Shown here piece by piece: positions 1-6,557 of a stretch of 7,190 nt of DNA; the stretch's first letter is position 1; the number at the start of each line of letters is the position of its first letter. Source of the stretch: JBLHKW01 sp047618565 (GTDB taxonomy: Bacteria; Planctomycetota; UBA1135; GCA-002686595). The notes beneath the pieces are model-generated. The model did no database searches. It was not told where the DNA came from and was given only the letters and a program-made list of their open reading frames with translations. The position numbers were made by a program, and so were the translations under genes. The stretch spans positions 1 through 7,190 of the forward strand of contig JBLHKW010000203.1 in NCBI GenBank assembly GCA_047618565.1, read 5' to 3'.

Positions 1-34
1 TCACACCAACCTGATCCAGGTTCACCCATCTTCA

Positions 35-96
35 GGGATCATCGCGAGACAAACGATCCCGGATCAACTTGGTGCGAGATCGATCCTGGCTCGGTA
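35..96 (+). repeat. Left copy of a 62-bp direct repeat flanking rnd
   Basis: This stretch matches 1277-1338 in the same orientation, with 6 differences in 62 positions and no gaps. It starts with a hairpin-capable inverted repeat, GGGATCAT at 35-42 and ACGATCCC at 53-60, carrying one mismatch. It holds five GATC sites in 49 bp (starting at 37, 55, 62, 78 and 82). A further small hairpin, CGGTAC/GTACCG at 92-107, lies at its right edge and is not shared with the other copy. The identity of the repeat family is unknown; a REP-like or other interspersed palindromic repeat is the simplest reading. Confidence 0.75.
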
Positions 97-131
97 CATC
101 GGTACCGGTGGCGAGTAGGGTACCCCCTTAT

Positions 132-1298
132 ATGTTGATCCAAGATACCGAGTCGCTCGCGAAGTTCTGCGACGCCCTGAAAGGCGCCCCCTATCTGGCC
201 GTGGACACCGAGTTCATGCGCGAGTCCACCTACCGCGCCGAGCTATGCCTGGTGCAGGTGGCCTACGGGGAGCACGCTGCCGCGATTGATCCGCTCGCCA
301 AGGGGATCGACCTCGCCCCGCTCCATGCGTTGCTTGCGGAGCCCGGCACGTTGAAGGTGCTGCACTCGGCGGGCCAGGATCTTGAGATCTTCCTACACGC
401 GACCGGGTCGGTCCCGGGCCCCGTGTTCGATACGCAGATCGCGGCCTCGGTCTGCGGCCTCGGCGATCAGCCCGGCTACGCGAAGCTCGCCGCTGAACTC
501 CTGGGCGTGCAGCTCGACAAGGCGTCCCAGGCGGTCGACTGGTCGATCCGGCCAATGAGCGAACGTCAAGTCGACTACGCGCTTGGGGACGTGACGCACC
601 TGTGCCGGATCTACGAAATGCTGGTGGCTGATCTGGAAGCCAAGGGCCGCGGCGCGTGGGTGGCCCAGGAGATGGAGGCGCTCATGGAGCCGTCGCGCTA
701 TCGCGTTGATCCGCGTCTCGCCTACCGCCGACTCAAGATTCGACGACCATCGACCCGGGACCTCGCGGTCCTGAGGGAACTCGCGGGCTGGCGCGAAGAG
801 GCGGCGGTCGCGCGCAACATCCCGCGCGGCTGGGTGGTGCGCGACGACGCGCTGGTGGAGATTGCACAGCACCTGCCCTCGAATGCCGAGCAGCTCACCC
901 GCGTGCGCGGCCTGAAGCCCCATGTAGCCAAGGGCGCTGATGGCCGGGCCATACTCGGCGCGATCCAGCTGGCCCTCGGGACGCCGGAGGACGAGTGGCC
1001 CGACGCTCCGGCAGCGCGCGTTCGCCTGTCGGGCCATGAACCGCTCGTGGCGCTTCTGCAGGCGCTACTTCGACTACGCTGCGACGCACACGGCGTCTCG
1101 ACCTCGATGATCGCGAACAGGAGCGACCTCGATCAAATCGCCACCGAAGAGGAGCCGGACGTTCCCGCCCTCAAGGGCTGGAGAAGGACGATCTTCGGTG
1201 ACGACGCGCTCCAGCTGAGGGCTGGCCGATTGACCCTCACGGGGGACGGCGAGTTCGGCGTCCGCAGTTGCACTCCGGGATCATCGCGAGACGAATGA
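132..1298 (+). CDS. rnd: Ribonuclease D (3'-5' exoribonuclease)
   Basis: The 388-aa product is predicted to be cytoplasmic RNase D, which trims the 3' ends of tRNA precursors and other small RNAs. The DEDDy exonuclease domain is complete: motif I DTEF with Asp25 and Glu27, motif II with Asp83 in HSAGQDLE, and motif III Tyr149-x3-Asp153. An HRDC domain follows at about 205-285, and a tail with a DVPALKGWRR motif follows that. Length is close to the usual 375-400 aa. I chose the ATG at 132 because homologues begin a few residues before the same block. The open frame extends upstream to a TTG at 69, but that part is encoded by the repeat. No strong Shine-Dalgarno is visible; GAGTAGGG near 113-120 is the best candidate. 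The last 6 residues (GSSRDE) and the TGA lie inside the right repeat copy, so the native C-terminus may have been replaced. Confidence 0.93.
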   Translation: MLIQDTESLAKFCDALKGAPYLAVDTEFMRESTYRAELCLVQVAYGEHAAAIDPLAKGIDLAPLHALLAEPGTLKVLHSAGQDLEIFLHATGSVPGPVFDTQIAASVCGLGDQPGYAKLAAELLGVQLDKASQAVDWSIRPMSERQVDYALGDVTHLCRIYEMLVADLEAKGRGAWVAQEMEALMEPSRYRVDPRLAYRRLKIRRPSTRDLAVLRELAGWREEAAVARNIPRGWVVRDDALVEIAQHLPSNAEQLTRVRGLKPHVAKGADGRAILGAIQLALGTPEDEWPDAPAARVRLSGHEPLVALLQALLRLRCDAHGVSTSMIANRSDLDQIATEEEPDVPALKGWRRTIFGDDALQLRAGRLTLTGDGEFGVRSCTPGSSRDE

Positions 1299-1338
1299 TC
1301 CCGGATCAAACGGGTGCGAGATCGAGCCTGGCTCGGTA
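1277..1338 (+). repeat. Right copy of the 62-bp direct repeat, overlapping the rnd stop
   Basis: This copy is about 90% identical to 35-96 and lies 1242 bp away. Its hairpins are better preserved. The arms TCCGGGATCAT (1274-1284) and ATGATCCCGGA (1295-1305) form a perfect 11-bp stem with a 10-nt loop. A second stem, CGAGC/GCTCG, occupies 1323-1335 with a CTG loop. It holds four GATC sites (1279, 1297, 1304, 1320). The rnd stop codon TGA (1296-1298) sits in the right arm of the first stem. No T-tract follows, so it is not a classical intrinsic terminator, though it could still slow or end transcription. Confidence 0.75.
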
Positions 1339-1579
1339 GACCGTGGCTTTCGTCAATAGACCCGCGTCGAGCGCGGCATCTGCACTTCCGACCTCTGTTG
1401 CGTAGTTGTAGCGCGCACTGGTCAGCCCACAGTCTATCCATGGTAGAGGTATCAGAGAACCTGCATCTCGACACCGCGGACGCCGATGGCGCTGCTCCTG
1501 ACCATGGAGGCTCGGCGCTCGACTGAGTGCAGTTCGACGGCGCGACGTGCGCAGGCCGAATACCAACCACCCATAAAAA
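1339..1579. other. Non-coding stretch between repeat and tRNA-Pro half
   Basis: I see no convincing gene here. Open frames on both strands give low-complexity, Arg/Ser-rich products without recognisable motifs. If the tRNA-Pro half marks the edge of an integrated element, this side should be original chromosome downstream of the tRNA target, since it follows the CCA end of the tRNA. Confidence 0.5.
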
Positions 1580-1623
<44 letters not shown>

Positions 1624-1659
1624 TTCGCCCCCGACAGGACTTCGCAAGCGGTCCTTCCC

Positions 1660-1751
1660 GTGCCAACGCGTGCCAACTCGTGATGCGGCGGCCAGTTACG
1701 GCAGGGCGGAGAATCCGGGCGTTGACCGTTCCGTGCCAGCCCGTGCCGCAC
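1660..1751 (+). repeat. Two pairs of 10-bp-spaced CGTGCC repeats
   Basis: Copies are CGTGCCAACG at 1660, CGTGCCAACT at 1670, CGTGCCAGCC at 1732 and CGTGCCGCAC at 1742. Each pair is an exact 10-bp tandem, and the pairs are 72 bp apart. Related CGTGA elements follow at 1679, 1756 and 1767. Spacing of about one helical turn fits protein binding on one face of the DNA. Next to a tRNA core, integrase arm-type sites are the best guess. Confidence 0.6.
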
Positions 1752-1775
1752 AACTCGTGAGCAATTCGTGAGACG

Positions 1776-2152
1776 TCCCCTATCAGTTCGAAGTCGCATC
1801 GCGGCACTCAGGGACGGCGCACTTTCCTCCCCTCTCCCGGCCCGAGTTCCCCAAGGGCTCCGAAGTGGCGAACACCGTCCAAGTCCCAACACGCGGGCTC
1901 GCAGAGGGCCGACTCCGAGTCCAAATCGCGAGACTCCTCGGACTTGATGCCGATACTATCTAAGCCGTTGCCTCAGATGGAGTTCCAGCGGAGCGGCGGG
2001 GAGAGTCAGCCCGGGGCGCCGGACACCTTGCGACTTTCTAGTTCCGCCCTCGAATAGCACTCCGCCCCCGATGTGCAACTTCTATCCAGATGCAGCTGCC
2101 GGTGAGCCCCGGGTAGCACGGAGGACTGTCACGGCATCGCCTTCCTTTGGGC
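1776..2152. other. Gene-free stretch with a possible ORF remnant
   Basis: No complete gene is visible. One plus-strand frame stays open from 1772 to a TAA at 1961-1963, has no ATG, and ends in RLRVQIARLLGLDADTI, which reads like a natural helical C-terminus. It could be the tail of a decayed gene, with a GTG at 1865 as the only internal start seen. Between 1964 and 2152 I see a GGAGG at 2120-2124 but no start codon at usable distance from it. Confidence 0.25.
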
Positions 2153-2992
2153 ATGGCGCAGCAGCCTATGACGGCGAGCCGGATAGAAGCGGAGCTCGCG
2201 GCCAGTATCAACAACGAGCACTTGCTCGCCCACGTGCGCCTTGGCGAAGCTCTGTCTCACGCGGTCGAGGCCGGTGAGCTCCTCCTGAGAGTGCACGAGA
2301 ATGTCGAGCACGGTGGCTGGCTCGCGTGGGTCCGTGCCAACTGCGAGTTCTCGACTCGCATGGCGCAGAACTACATCCGCCTCGCTCGAGAGTACCAGGC
2401 CCTCCCCTCCCAGGATGCGAAACGCGTTTCGCATTCAAGTATCCGAAGGGCCCTTCACGCCATCTCGTCAGAGTCTGAGCACAACGAATCCGGAGCAGAC
2501 GGCTCGGCAGTCCACTTCTCGTCTGAGTCCGATCAGTGGAATACGCCGAAGCCAATCCTCAAACGTGCACTGGCGCTGCTTGGCTCCATCGATCTCGACC
2601 CGTGCTCCAACTACGCTCGTACCCCCAACGTGCCAGCAAGGCTTCACTACACCCTCCAGGACGGGCTCTCGAAGACATGGAAGGGACGCGTGTTCCTCAA
2701 CCCACCGTACGGGCGGACGATACACGAGTGGACTCGCCGACTCGACGAGAGTCGTAGGACTGGGGACGTGTCCGAGGCGCTTGCTCTCGTGCCCGCCCGG
2801 ACGGATGCACGATGGTTTTCGGGACTTCGCGGCTACCCGCGGTGCTTCATCCACGGGCGGCTTAAGTTCGGCTCCGCCACGGACTCGGCGCCCTTTCCAT
2901 CGGCCATCTTCTACCTGGGGCCGAATGCCGGGCTCTTTGCCGACGCGTTCGGCGATCTCGGTGACGTGTTCGCACTATGGAGTCCTCGTTGA
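2153..2992 (+). CDS. Phage-type DNA N6-adenine methyltransferase with DUF3102-like N-terminus
   Basis: The 279-aa product is predicted to transfer a methyl group from S-adenosylmethionine to adenine N6 in DNA. The C-terminal part, from about residue 120, matches the phage Dam family (PF05869). It shows a QWNTPKPIL opening, the LDPCSN block, a catalytic NPPY motif (LNPPYGRTIHEW), ALVPARTDARWF, and the closing HGRLKF...SAPFPSAIF block. The first 90 residues resemble the DUF3102-like helical region of phage and plasmid proteins (AGELLLRVHE, GGWLAWVRANCEFSTRMAQNYIRLAREY). The start is taken at the ATG at 2153; the ATG at 2168 is equally possible because neither has a clear ribosome-binding site. 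An in-frame TAG at 2114 limits upstream extension. No restriction endonuclease lies beside it, so it is an orphan methyltransferase, consistent with a phage or integrative-element remnant. GATC specificity is plausible but not shown. Confidence 0.85.
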   Translation: MAQQPMTASRIEAELAASINNEHLLAHVRLGEALSHAVEAGELLLRVHENVEHGGWLAWVRANCEFSTRMAQNYIRLAREYQALPSQDAKRVSHSSIRRALHAISSESEHNESGADGSAVHFSSESDQWNTPKPILKRALALLGSIDLDPCSNYARTPNVPARLHYTLQDGLSKTWKGRVFLNPPYGRTIHEWTRRLDESRRTGDVSEALALVPARTDARWFSGLRGYPRCFIHGRLKFGSATDSAPFPSAIFYLGPNAGLFADAFGDLGDVFALWSPR

Positions 2993-3047
2993 TGGCTTCC
3001 CGCTGTTCAAGGCTCACACCGCGCGGAGTCACCATCCCGCTGCGGCG

Positions 3048-3090
3048 TGGTACGCCCGGCACTTCGAACCCACGACCTCCGGTTTAGGAA
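3048..3090 (-). pseudogene. Decayed 3' half of tRNA-Arg(CCU)
   Basis: On the minus strand it begins with the anticodon loop TTCCTAA (3084-3090, anticodon CCT), then the 3' anticodon strand ACCGG, variable loop AGGTC, T-arm 5' strand GTGGG, TTCGAA, acceptor strand CGGGCGT, discriminator A, and CCA at 3048-3050. The 3' side of the T-arm is 2 nt short (GTGC where six bases are expected), so it cannot fold as a normal T-arm. The 5' half is absent; the bases before the loop (CCCGA) give only partial pairing. As with the tRNA-Pro half, the break falls at the anticodon loop, which suggests an old integration end at a second tRNA gene. Confidence 0.65.
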
Positions 3091-3279
3091 TCGGGAAGCG
3101 AAGGAAGAGGCAAGCGAGAACACGGAAAGGCAGACGGCGACAACTGATTTTGCAGAACAGATTTGCGGCGACGCGGAAGACCGTCCTGGCTTGTGGTGAA
3201 GGACAATCGAAGACATCCGATGGCCACAAGGATGGCAGCAAATTGCCACTGACCGCACCCGCATAGGACGACGCAAGAA

Positions 3280-3460
3280 GGGGCTCCGTGGGTCGGCGGA
3301 GAGGCCGAGATGTTGGAGGGTCCTGGGCACGAGGATGCCGTCGGTGACCGTGGCGATTAGCTCACGGCGACCGCCGCAGTGGGGGGCAGATCAGGACGTC
3401 GACCTCGAAAACGCGCTTGAGGAGCTCAGCCCATGAGAGGTATCGGGAGGCGTGCCGCAA
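3280..3460 (-). pseudogene. C-terminal fragment of an IS91-like transposase, frameshifted
   Basis: The minus strand encodes RYLSWAELLKRVFEVDVL followed by ICP. The frame then breaks at a run of six C (plus-strand G6 at 3381-3386). With one C fewer the frame continues as ICPHCGGRRELIATVTDG and on to PRTLQHLGLSADPRSP. The whole block, WAELL-RVF, a CPxCGG knuckle, I-x-TD and HLGL, matches the C-terminus of IS91-like (Y2-type) transposases widespread in high-GC bacteria. The catalytic part is missing, so it is dead. The exact limits of the remnant are uncertain; the sequence up to about 3545 may also belong to it. Confidence 0.7.
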
Positions 3461-3559
3461 AAAGGGCTCGGACGAGGCCGCATCTGGCCCACGCGGTAGA
3501 GCCGGCTTGCCGGCTTCGTGGGTTTTCCGCAGCTTCCCCTTCAAGGTACATCCGGAAAC

Positions 3560-3580
3560 GCGCTCTCGGGCCGGGAGCGC
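3560..3580 (-). terminator. Hairpin terminator candidate after the globin-FRG gene
   Basis: A 9-bp stem with one G-U pair (GCGCTCTCG against CGGGAGCGC, 3-nt loop) starts 6 bp past the stop codon of the minus-strand gene. On the minus strand it is followed by GTTTCC, a weak T-tract. Position and stem strength favour a transcription terminator, but the poor T-tract leaves some doubt. Confidence 0.5.
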
Positions 3581-3586
3581 AGCGAG

Positions 3587-5116
3587 TCACATGCGGACGA
3601 CGTCGCCGAGCAGGTCGGTCGTGATCTGGCGGCTCAGACCGTCGAGACCCGGATAGATGAAGTTGCCGTCCACTCCGAGCCGGTTCACCTCGAGCATCAA
3701 CTGCGCCTTCATGGCGCGATCATCCGGAATCACGACCCGCGACAGGCTGCGAAGCCCCTCGTCGATGAGTGCGTGGTCCTCGTCCAGGGGCATGAATGTG
3801 CCACAGCCCTCAGGTAGCGGCTGGATGGTGAAGCACCCCTTCTGGGCCACGATGCGCTCGTCGAGGGCCTTCGGGAAGTACACCTGGATGTTGTCGAGAT
3901 TGTCGAGGTCGAGATTCGCCGAGTAAACGTAGCGCGGTTCCATAATCCACACCGCCGCCTCGGTCCCCCGGTCCTCCAGGAGCGCGAAATAGAGCGCGAC
4001 TAGCGGGTTCTCAGTCCAGTCCAACAAGCGCGTCGGCAGTCCGTGATGCTGGCCCAGGACCAGCCAGTCGATGGTCGTGGCCGGCCTGTGTGTGAGGTAC
4101 GGTTCGGCGTGTCGCTGAAAACGCTCGAGAATGTGCCTCTCCAGCTGCGACCACCCCCCGAAGCGCCCGAGGCTCAGCTTGCTGTTCGGGCCAACCATTC
4201 GCGTGAGCGTCGGTGTAAGCCGCCAGCGGTGCGCTTCGGAATGACCTCGGAAGAGGGTCAGGCCCGCCCCCTTGTTGGTCACCTGCAGGTAGTCCTCGAG
4301 GGTCTCGACCACGACCTCGGTCACCGTGGCGACGCCGGTCGACGGCTCATCCCCGCCCAGGATCAACTCACGGAGATCGCGCCCGACGGCGCGGCAGCGA
4401 GCGATCAGCGGCGGGGGGCACCCGGCGTCGCTCAAGCAGCTGCAAGTGAGCTCCATTGCGCGCTCATAGTCAGTGACGTCGAGTCCGTCGCGCACCATCT
4501 CAACGTGTTGCTGGGTCAGATCGGTATCCGCGAAGAGTGCTGGTGCTCCGGTGGCACGCGCGACGAGTTCGCAGAGCATCGTGCGCATGGTCAAGGTGCT
4601 CGCCCCTCGAAAGTACCGGCCGAGACGCTGGTCGCGGCTTCCGCGTTCCAGCAGTAGCTCGGCTGAGTGCTGCAAGCTGGCGTGAAGCCCGTCCAGCTCG
4701 GATTCGTCGGCGACGGCCGCTTGCTCACGGGGCTCGCTGTCTTCGAGGATGTCACGCTTCGAGGCCTTGATCAGCTCTCGAACGGGAAGCATCAACTCGT
4801 CGGGGACCTGCATCTCACTGAGAGTTTCCAGAAGCAGGCGTCCGACCTTGTCCACATGCGTCTCGCAGAGGCCGTTCTGGCGCAGCTGAGCATGCGCTTC
4901 CGCCAGATCGCGGCCTGAGTACAGGACCGGGCCGCCGAGCGCCATCGACAGGAAGCCCTTCTGCATGGCCCGCATGCGACGCATGTTCGTGCCCTGGAAG
5001 AACGGTGCGAGTTCGGAGTTGGCGAGTACCTTCTCGTAGAAGAGGTCCACCGCAGCATCGAGTGCCGCAGAGCCACCGATCTGCTCGTAGAGTGTCATGA
5101 TTAGATGTTGATTCAT
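3587..5116 (-). CDS. Tandem truncated globin-globin-FRG domain protein
   Basis: The 509-aa product has three parts. Residues 8-125 form a group I truncated hemoglobin with LYEQIGG, B10 Tyr27, FFQGTN, E11 Gln52, LGGP and proximal (F8) His75. Residues about 140-254 align to it without gaps at a constant offset of 129: His204 matches His75, YFRG matches FFQG, and GAP matches GGP. In this second copy B10 is Leu156 and E11 is Leu181. Residues about 268-500 form an FRG domain (PF08867) with the naming FRG triad at 289-291, the core QHHGLPTRLLDWT (356-368), LVALYFA, RIVAQKGCF, and a closing FIYPGLDGLSR. No signal peptide or membrane segment is seen, so it should be cytoplasmic. Both globins are predicted to bind heme; the FRG domain is uncharacterised. 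The ATG at 5116 is supported by AGGAG 8 nt upstream. It is divergent from amtB and next to mobile-element debris. I know of no characterised protein with this architecture. Confidence 0.9.
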   Translation of the reverse strand: MNQHLIMTLYEQIGGSAALDAAVDLFYEKVLANSELAPFFQGTNMRRMRAMQKGFLSMALGGPVLYSGRDLAEAHAQLRQNGLCETHVDKVGRLLLETLSEMQVPDELMLPVRELIKASKRDILEDSEPREQAAVADESELDGLHASLQHSAELLLERGSRDQRLGRYFRGASTLTMRTMLCELVARATGAPALFADTDLTQQHVEMVRDGLDVTDYERAMELTCSCLSDAGCPPPLIARCRAVGRDLRELILGGDEPSTGVATVTEVVVETLEDYLQVTNKGAGLTLFRGHSEAHRWRLTPTLTRMVGPNSKLSLGRFGGWSQLERHILERFQRHAEPYLTHRPATTIDWLVLGQHHGLPTRLLDWTENPLVALYFALLEDRGTEAAVWIMEPRYVYSANLDLDNLDNIQVYFPKALDERIVAQKGCFTIQPLPEGCGTFMPLDEDHALIDEGLRSLSRVVIPDDRAMKAQLMLEVNRLGVDGNFIYPGLDGLSRQITTDLLGDVVRM

Positions 5117-5198
5117 GCGAGCCGCTCCTGCAACTTATTCGGCTCAGGATCGCCAGCAGCACGGTATGGCACTCGCCGCTCTCCACCCGAAAAAGACC
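5117..5198. promoter_or_regulatory. 82-bp divergent intergenic region
   Basis: This region must hold the promoters of both the minus-strand globin-FRG gene and the plus-strand amtB operon, unless amtB starts upstream of 5199. The one clear element is the ribosome-binding site AGGAG of the globin-FRG gene (plus-strand CTCCT at 5125-5129). I cannot assign -35/-10 hexamers with confidence on either strand. A TGGCAC at 5167-5172 resembles a sigma-54 -24 box but lacks the -12 GC at the right distance. Confidence 0.5.
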
Positions 5199-6542
5199 AT
5201 GCGTGAGCGCAGACCCCTCAAGAATGTAATTCTGCTGACCGCGTTCTGCACTGCCGGCGCCGTGTCAGCCCAAGACGACGCTGCCGTGCAGGCGGTATCG
5301 TCGTTCAGCGACATCGACACGCTGTGGGTATTGCTGGCTGCATTCCTCGTCTTCTTCATGCAGGCCGGTTTTGGGATGGTCGAGGCGGGCTTCGTCCGGG
5401 CCAAGAACTCGGCCAACGTTCTCATGAAGAACGTGCTCGATTTCTGCATGGCGACCCTCGGCTACTTCATGTTCGGCTACGCGATCATGTATGGCGGTGG
5501 CAACGACTACATTGGAACCAGCGGTTGGTTCATGATCGGCGCCGAGTCGGGCGCCGACGGCATTCCGGTGGAGGCGTACTTTTTGTTCCAGGCGATGTTC
5601 GCGGGGGCCGCCGCGACCATCGTTGCGGGTGCCGTTGCCGAACGCATGCGCTTCGTCTCCTATCTCGTCTACTCGTTCATCATCTCCGCTTTCATCTACC
5701 CGGTCGTTGGACACTGGATCTGGGGCGGCGGCTGGCTTGCAGACCTGGACTTTCATGACTTCGCGGGTTCCACCGTCGTGCACACCGTGGGCGGCGTGTC
5801 AGCCCTCGTCGGCGCGTGGATGCTCGGCCCGCGGTTCGGCCGCTTCCGCAAGGACGGGACGCCGCGCTACATTGGCGGTCACAGCCTGCCGCTCGCGACC
5901 ATCGGAGTCTTCATCCTGTGGTTCGGCTGGTACGGCTTCAACGCCGGCTCGACGCTCGGCTTCAGCGAGCCCGGAGTCGTCGCCCGCGTGGCACTCAACA
6001 CGACCCTGGCTCCATCCATGGGAGCCATCGTCGCCATGGCTCTGGCGTGGCGGATGTACGGTAAGCCCGACCTGACCCTTGCCCTCAATGGTGCGCTGGG
6101 GGGGCTGGTGGGCATCACCGCGCCGTGCGCGGTAGTCGGCAGCGGTTCCGCCCTCTTGATCGGTGGTGTCTCCGGCGCCCTGGTCGTGCTCTGCATTGGC
6201 TGGTTGAACCGCCTGCGCATCGATGACGTGGTGGGTGCCTTCCCCGTTCACGGACTGGCCGGAATCTGGGGCACCCTCGCCGTCGGTCTGTTCGGGCAGA
6301 AGGCGCTGAGCGCCCCGATGGACGGCTTGTTCATGGGCGGCGGCTTCAAGGCGTTGGGCATCCAGGCGCTCGGCGTCGTTGCGTGCGTCGCGTTCATCGC
6401 TGTCACGATGGGCATCGTGTTCAAGCTCATCAAGATGACCGTCGGACTGCGCGTGTCGCACGAGGCCGAGCTCCGAGGGCTCGATCGAGACGAACACGGA
6501 CTGGATTCCTATTCAGGGTTCCAGATCTTCCACACCGACTGA
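5199..6542 (+). CDS. amtB: Ammonium transporter (Amt family) with signal peptide
   Basis: The 447-aa product is an inner-membrane Amt/Mep/Rh channel that conducts ammonium into the cell as a trimer. From the ATG at 5199 the N-terminus is a textbook signal peptide: RERRPLK, a hydrophobic NVILLTAFCTAGAV stretch, and AVSA before Gln25. I therefore prefer this start over 5166 or 5115, although no strong Shine-Dalgarno precedes it. About eleven membrane segments follow. The Amt signature DFAGSTVVHTVGG carries Asp187 and pore His195, and the twin-histidine partner is His351 in FPVHGLAGIWG. The cytoplasmic tail GLRVSHEAELRGLDRDEHG keeps the conserved form that contacts P-II proteins in the family. 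The P-II-like gene starts 15 bp downstream, so they form an operon and probably a channel-regulator pair. Confidence 0.93.
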   Translation: MRERRPLKNVILLTAFCTAGAVSAQDDAAVQAVSSFSDIDTLWVLLAAFLVFFMQAGFGMVEAGFVRAKNSANVLMKNVLDFCMATLGYFMFGYAIMYGGGNDYIGTSGWFMIGAESGADGIPVEAYFLFQAMFAGAAATIVAGAVAERMRFVSYLVYSFIISAFIYPVVGHWIWGGGWLADLDFHDFAGSTVVHTVGGVSALVGAWMLGPRFGRFRKDGTPRYIGGHSLPLATIGVFILWFGWYGFNAGSTLGFSEPGVVARVALNTTLAPSMGAIVAMALAWRMYGKPDLTLALNGALGGLVGITAPCAVVGSGSALLIGGVSGALVVLCIGWLNRLRIDDVVGAFPVHGLAGIWGTLAVGLFGQKALSAPMDGLFMGGGFKALGIQALGVVACVAFIAVTMGIVFKLIKMTVGLRVSHEAELRGLDRDEHGLDSYSGFQIFHTD

Positions 6543-6557
6543 GGCGAGGCGCGCGAC

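Larger units (their letters stand above)
2993..3559. other. Gene-free zone with tRNA and transposase remnants
   Basis: Apart from the tRNA-Arg half (3048-3090) and the transposase scrap (3280-3460) this stretch holds no recognisable gene. Between 3091 and 3279 the sequence is purine-rich on the plus strand (GAAGGAAGAGG and similar) and its open frames have no family-like motifs. A small stem-loop AGCCGG-CTTG-CCGGCT occurs at 3500-3515. Confidence 0.5.

Noticed and set aside
69..131. Upstream TTG start for rnd, giving 21 extra residues
   Set aside because: The extra part is encoded largely by the repeat and unrelated to the RNase D fold; homologues begin close to the ATG at 132.
2301..3266. 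Plus-strand 321-codon open frame
   Set aside because: It overlaps the methyltransferase in another frame and is rich in Ser, Arg and Thr with no recognisable domain, typical of a high-GC shadow frame.
5167..5181. Sigma-54 promoter for amtB (TGGCAC)
   Set aside because: The -12 element has TC instead of GC at the required 10-bp spacing from GG, and the implied leader would be only a few bases.
5115..5198. Longer amtB starts at 5115 or 5166
   Set aside because: They would bury the signal peptide behind a charged extension, and 5115 overlaps the start codon of the divergent gene.
5265..6497. Long minus-strand open frames opposite amtB
   Set aside because: They are antisense to a clear Amt coding sequence and show only composition-driven Arg/His/Asp-rich peptides.
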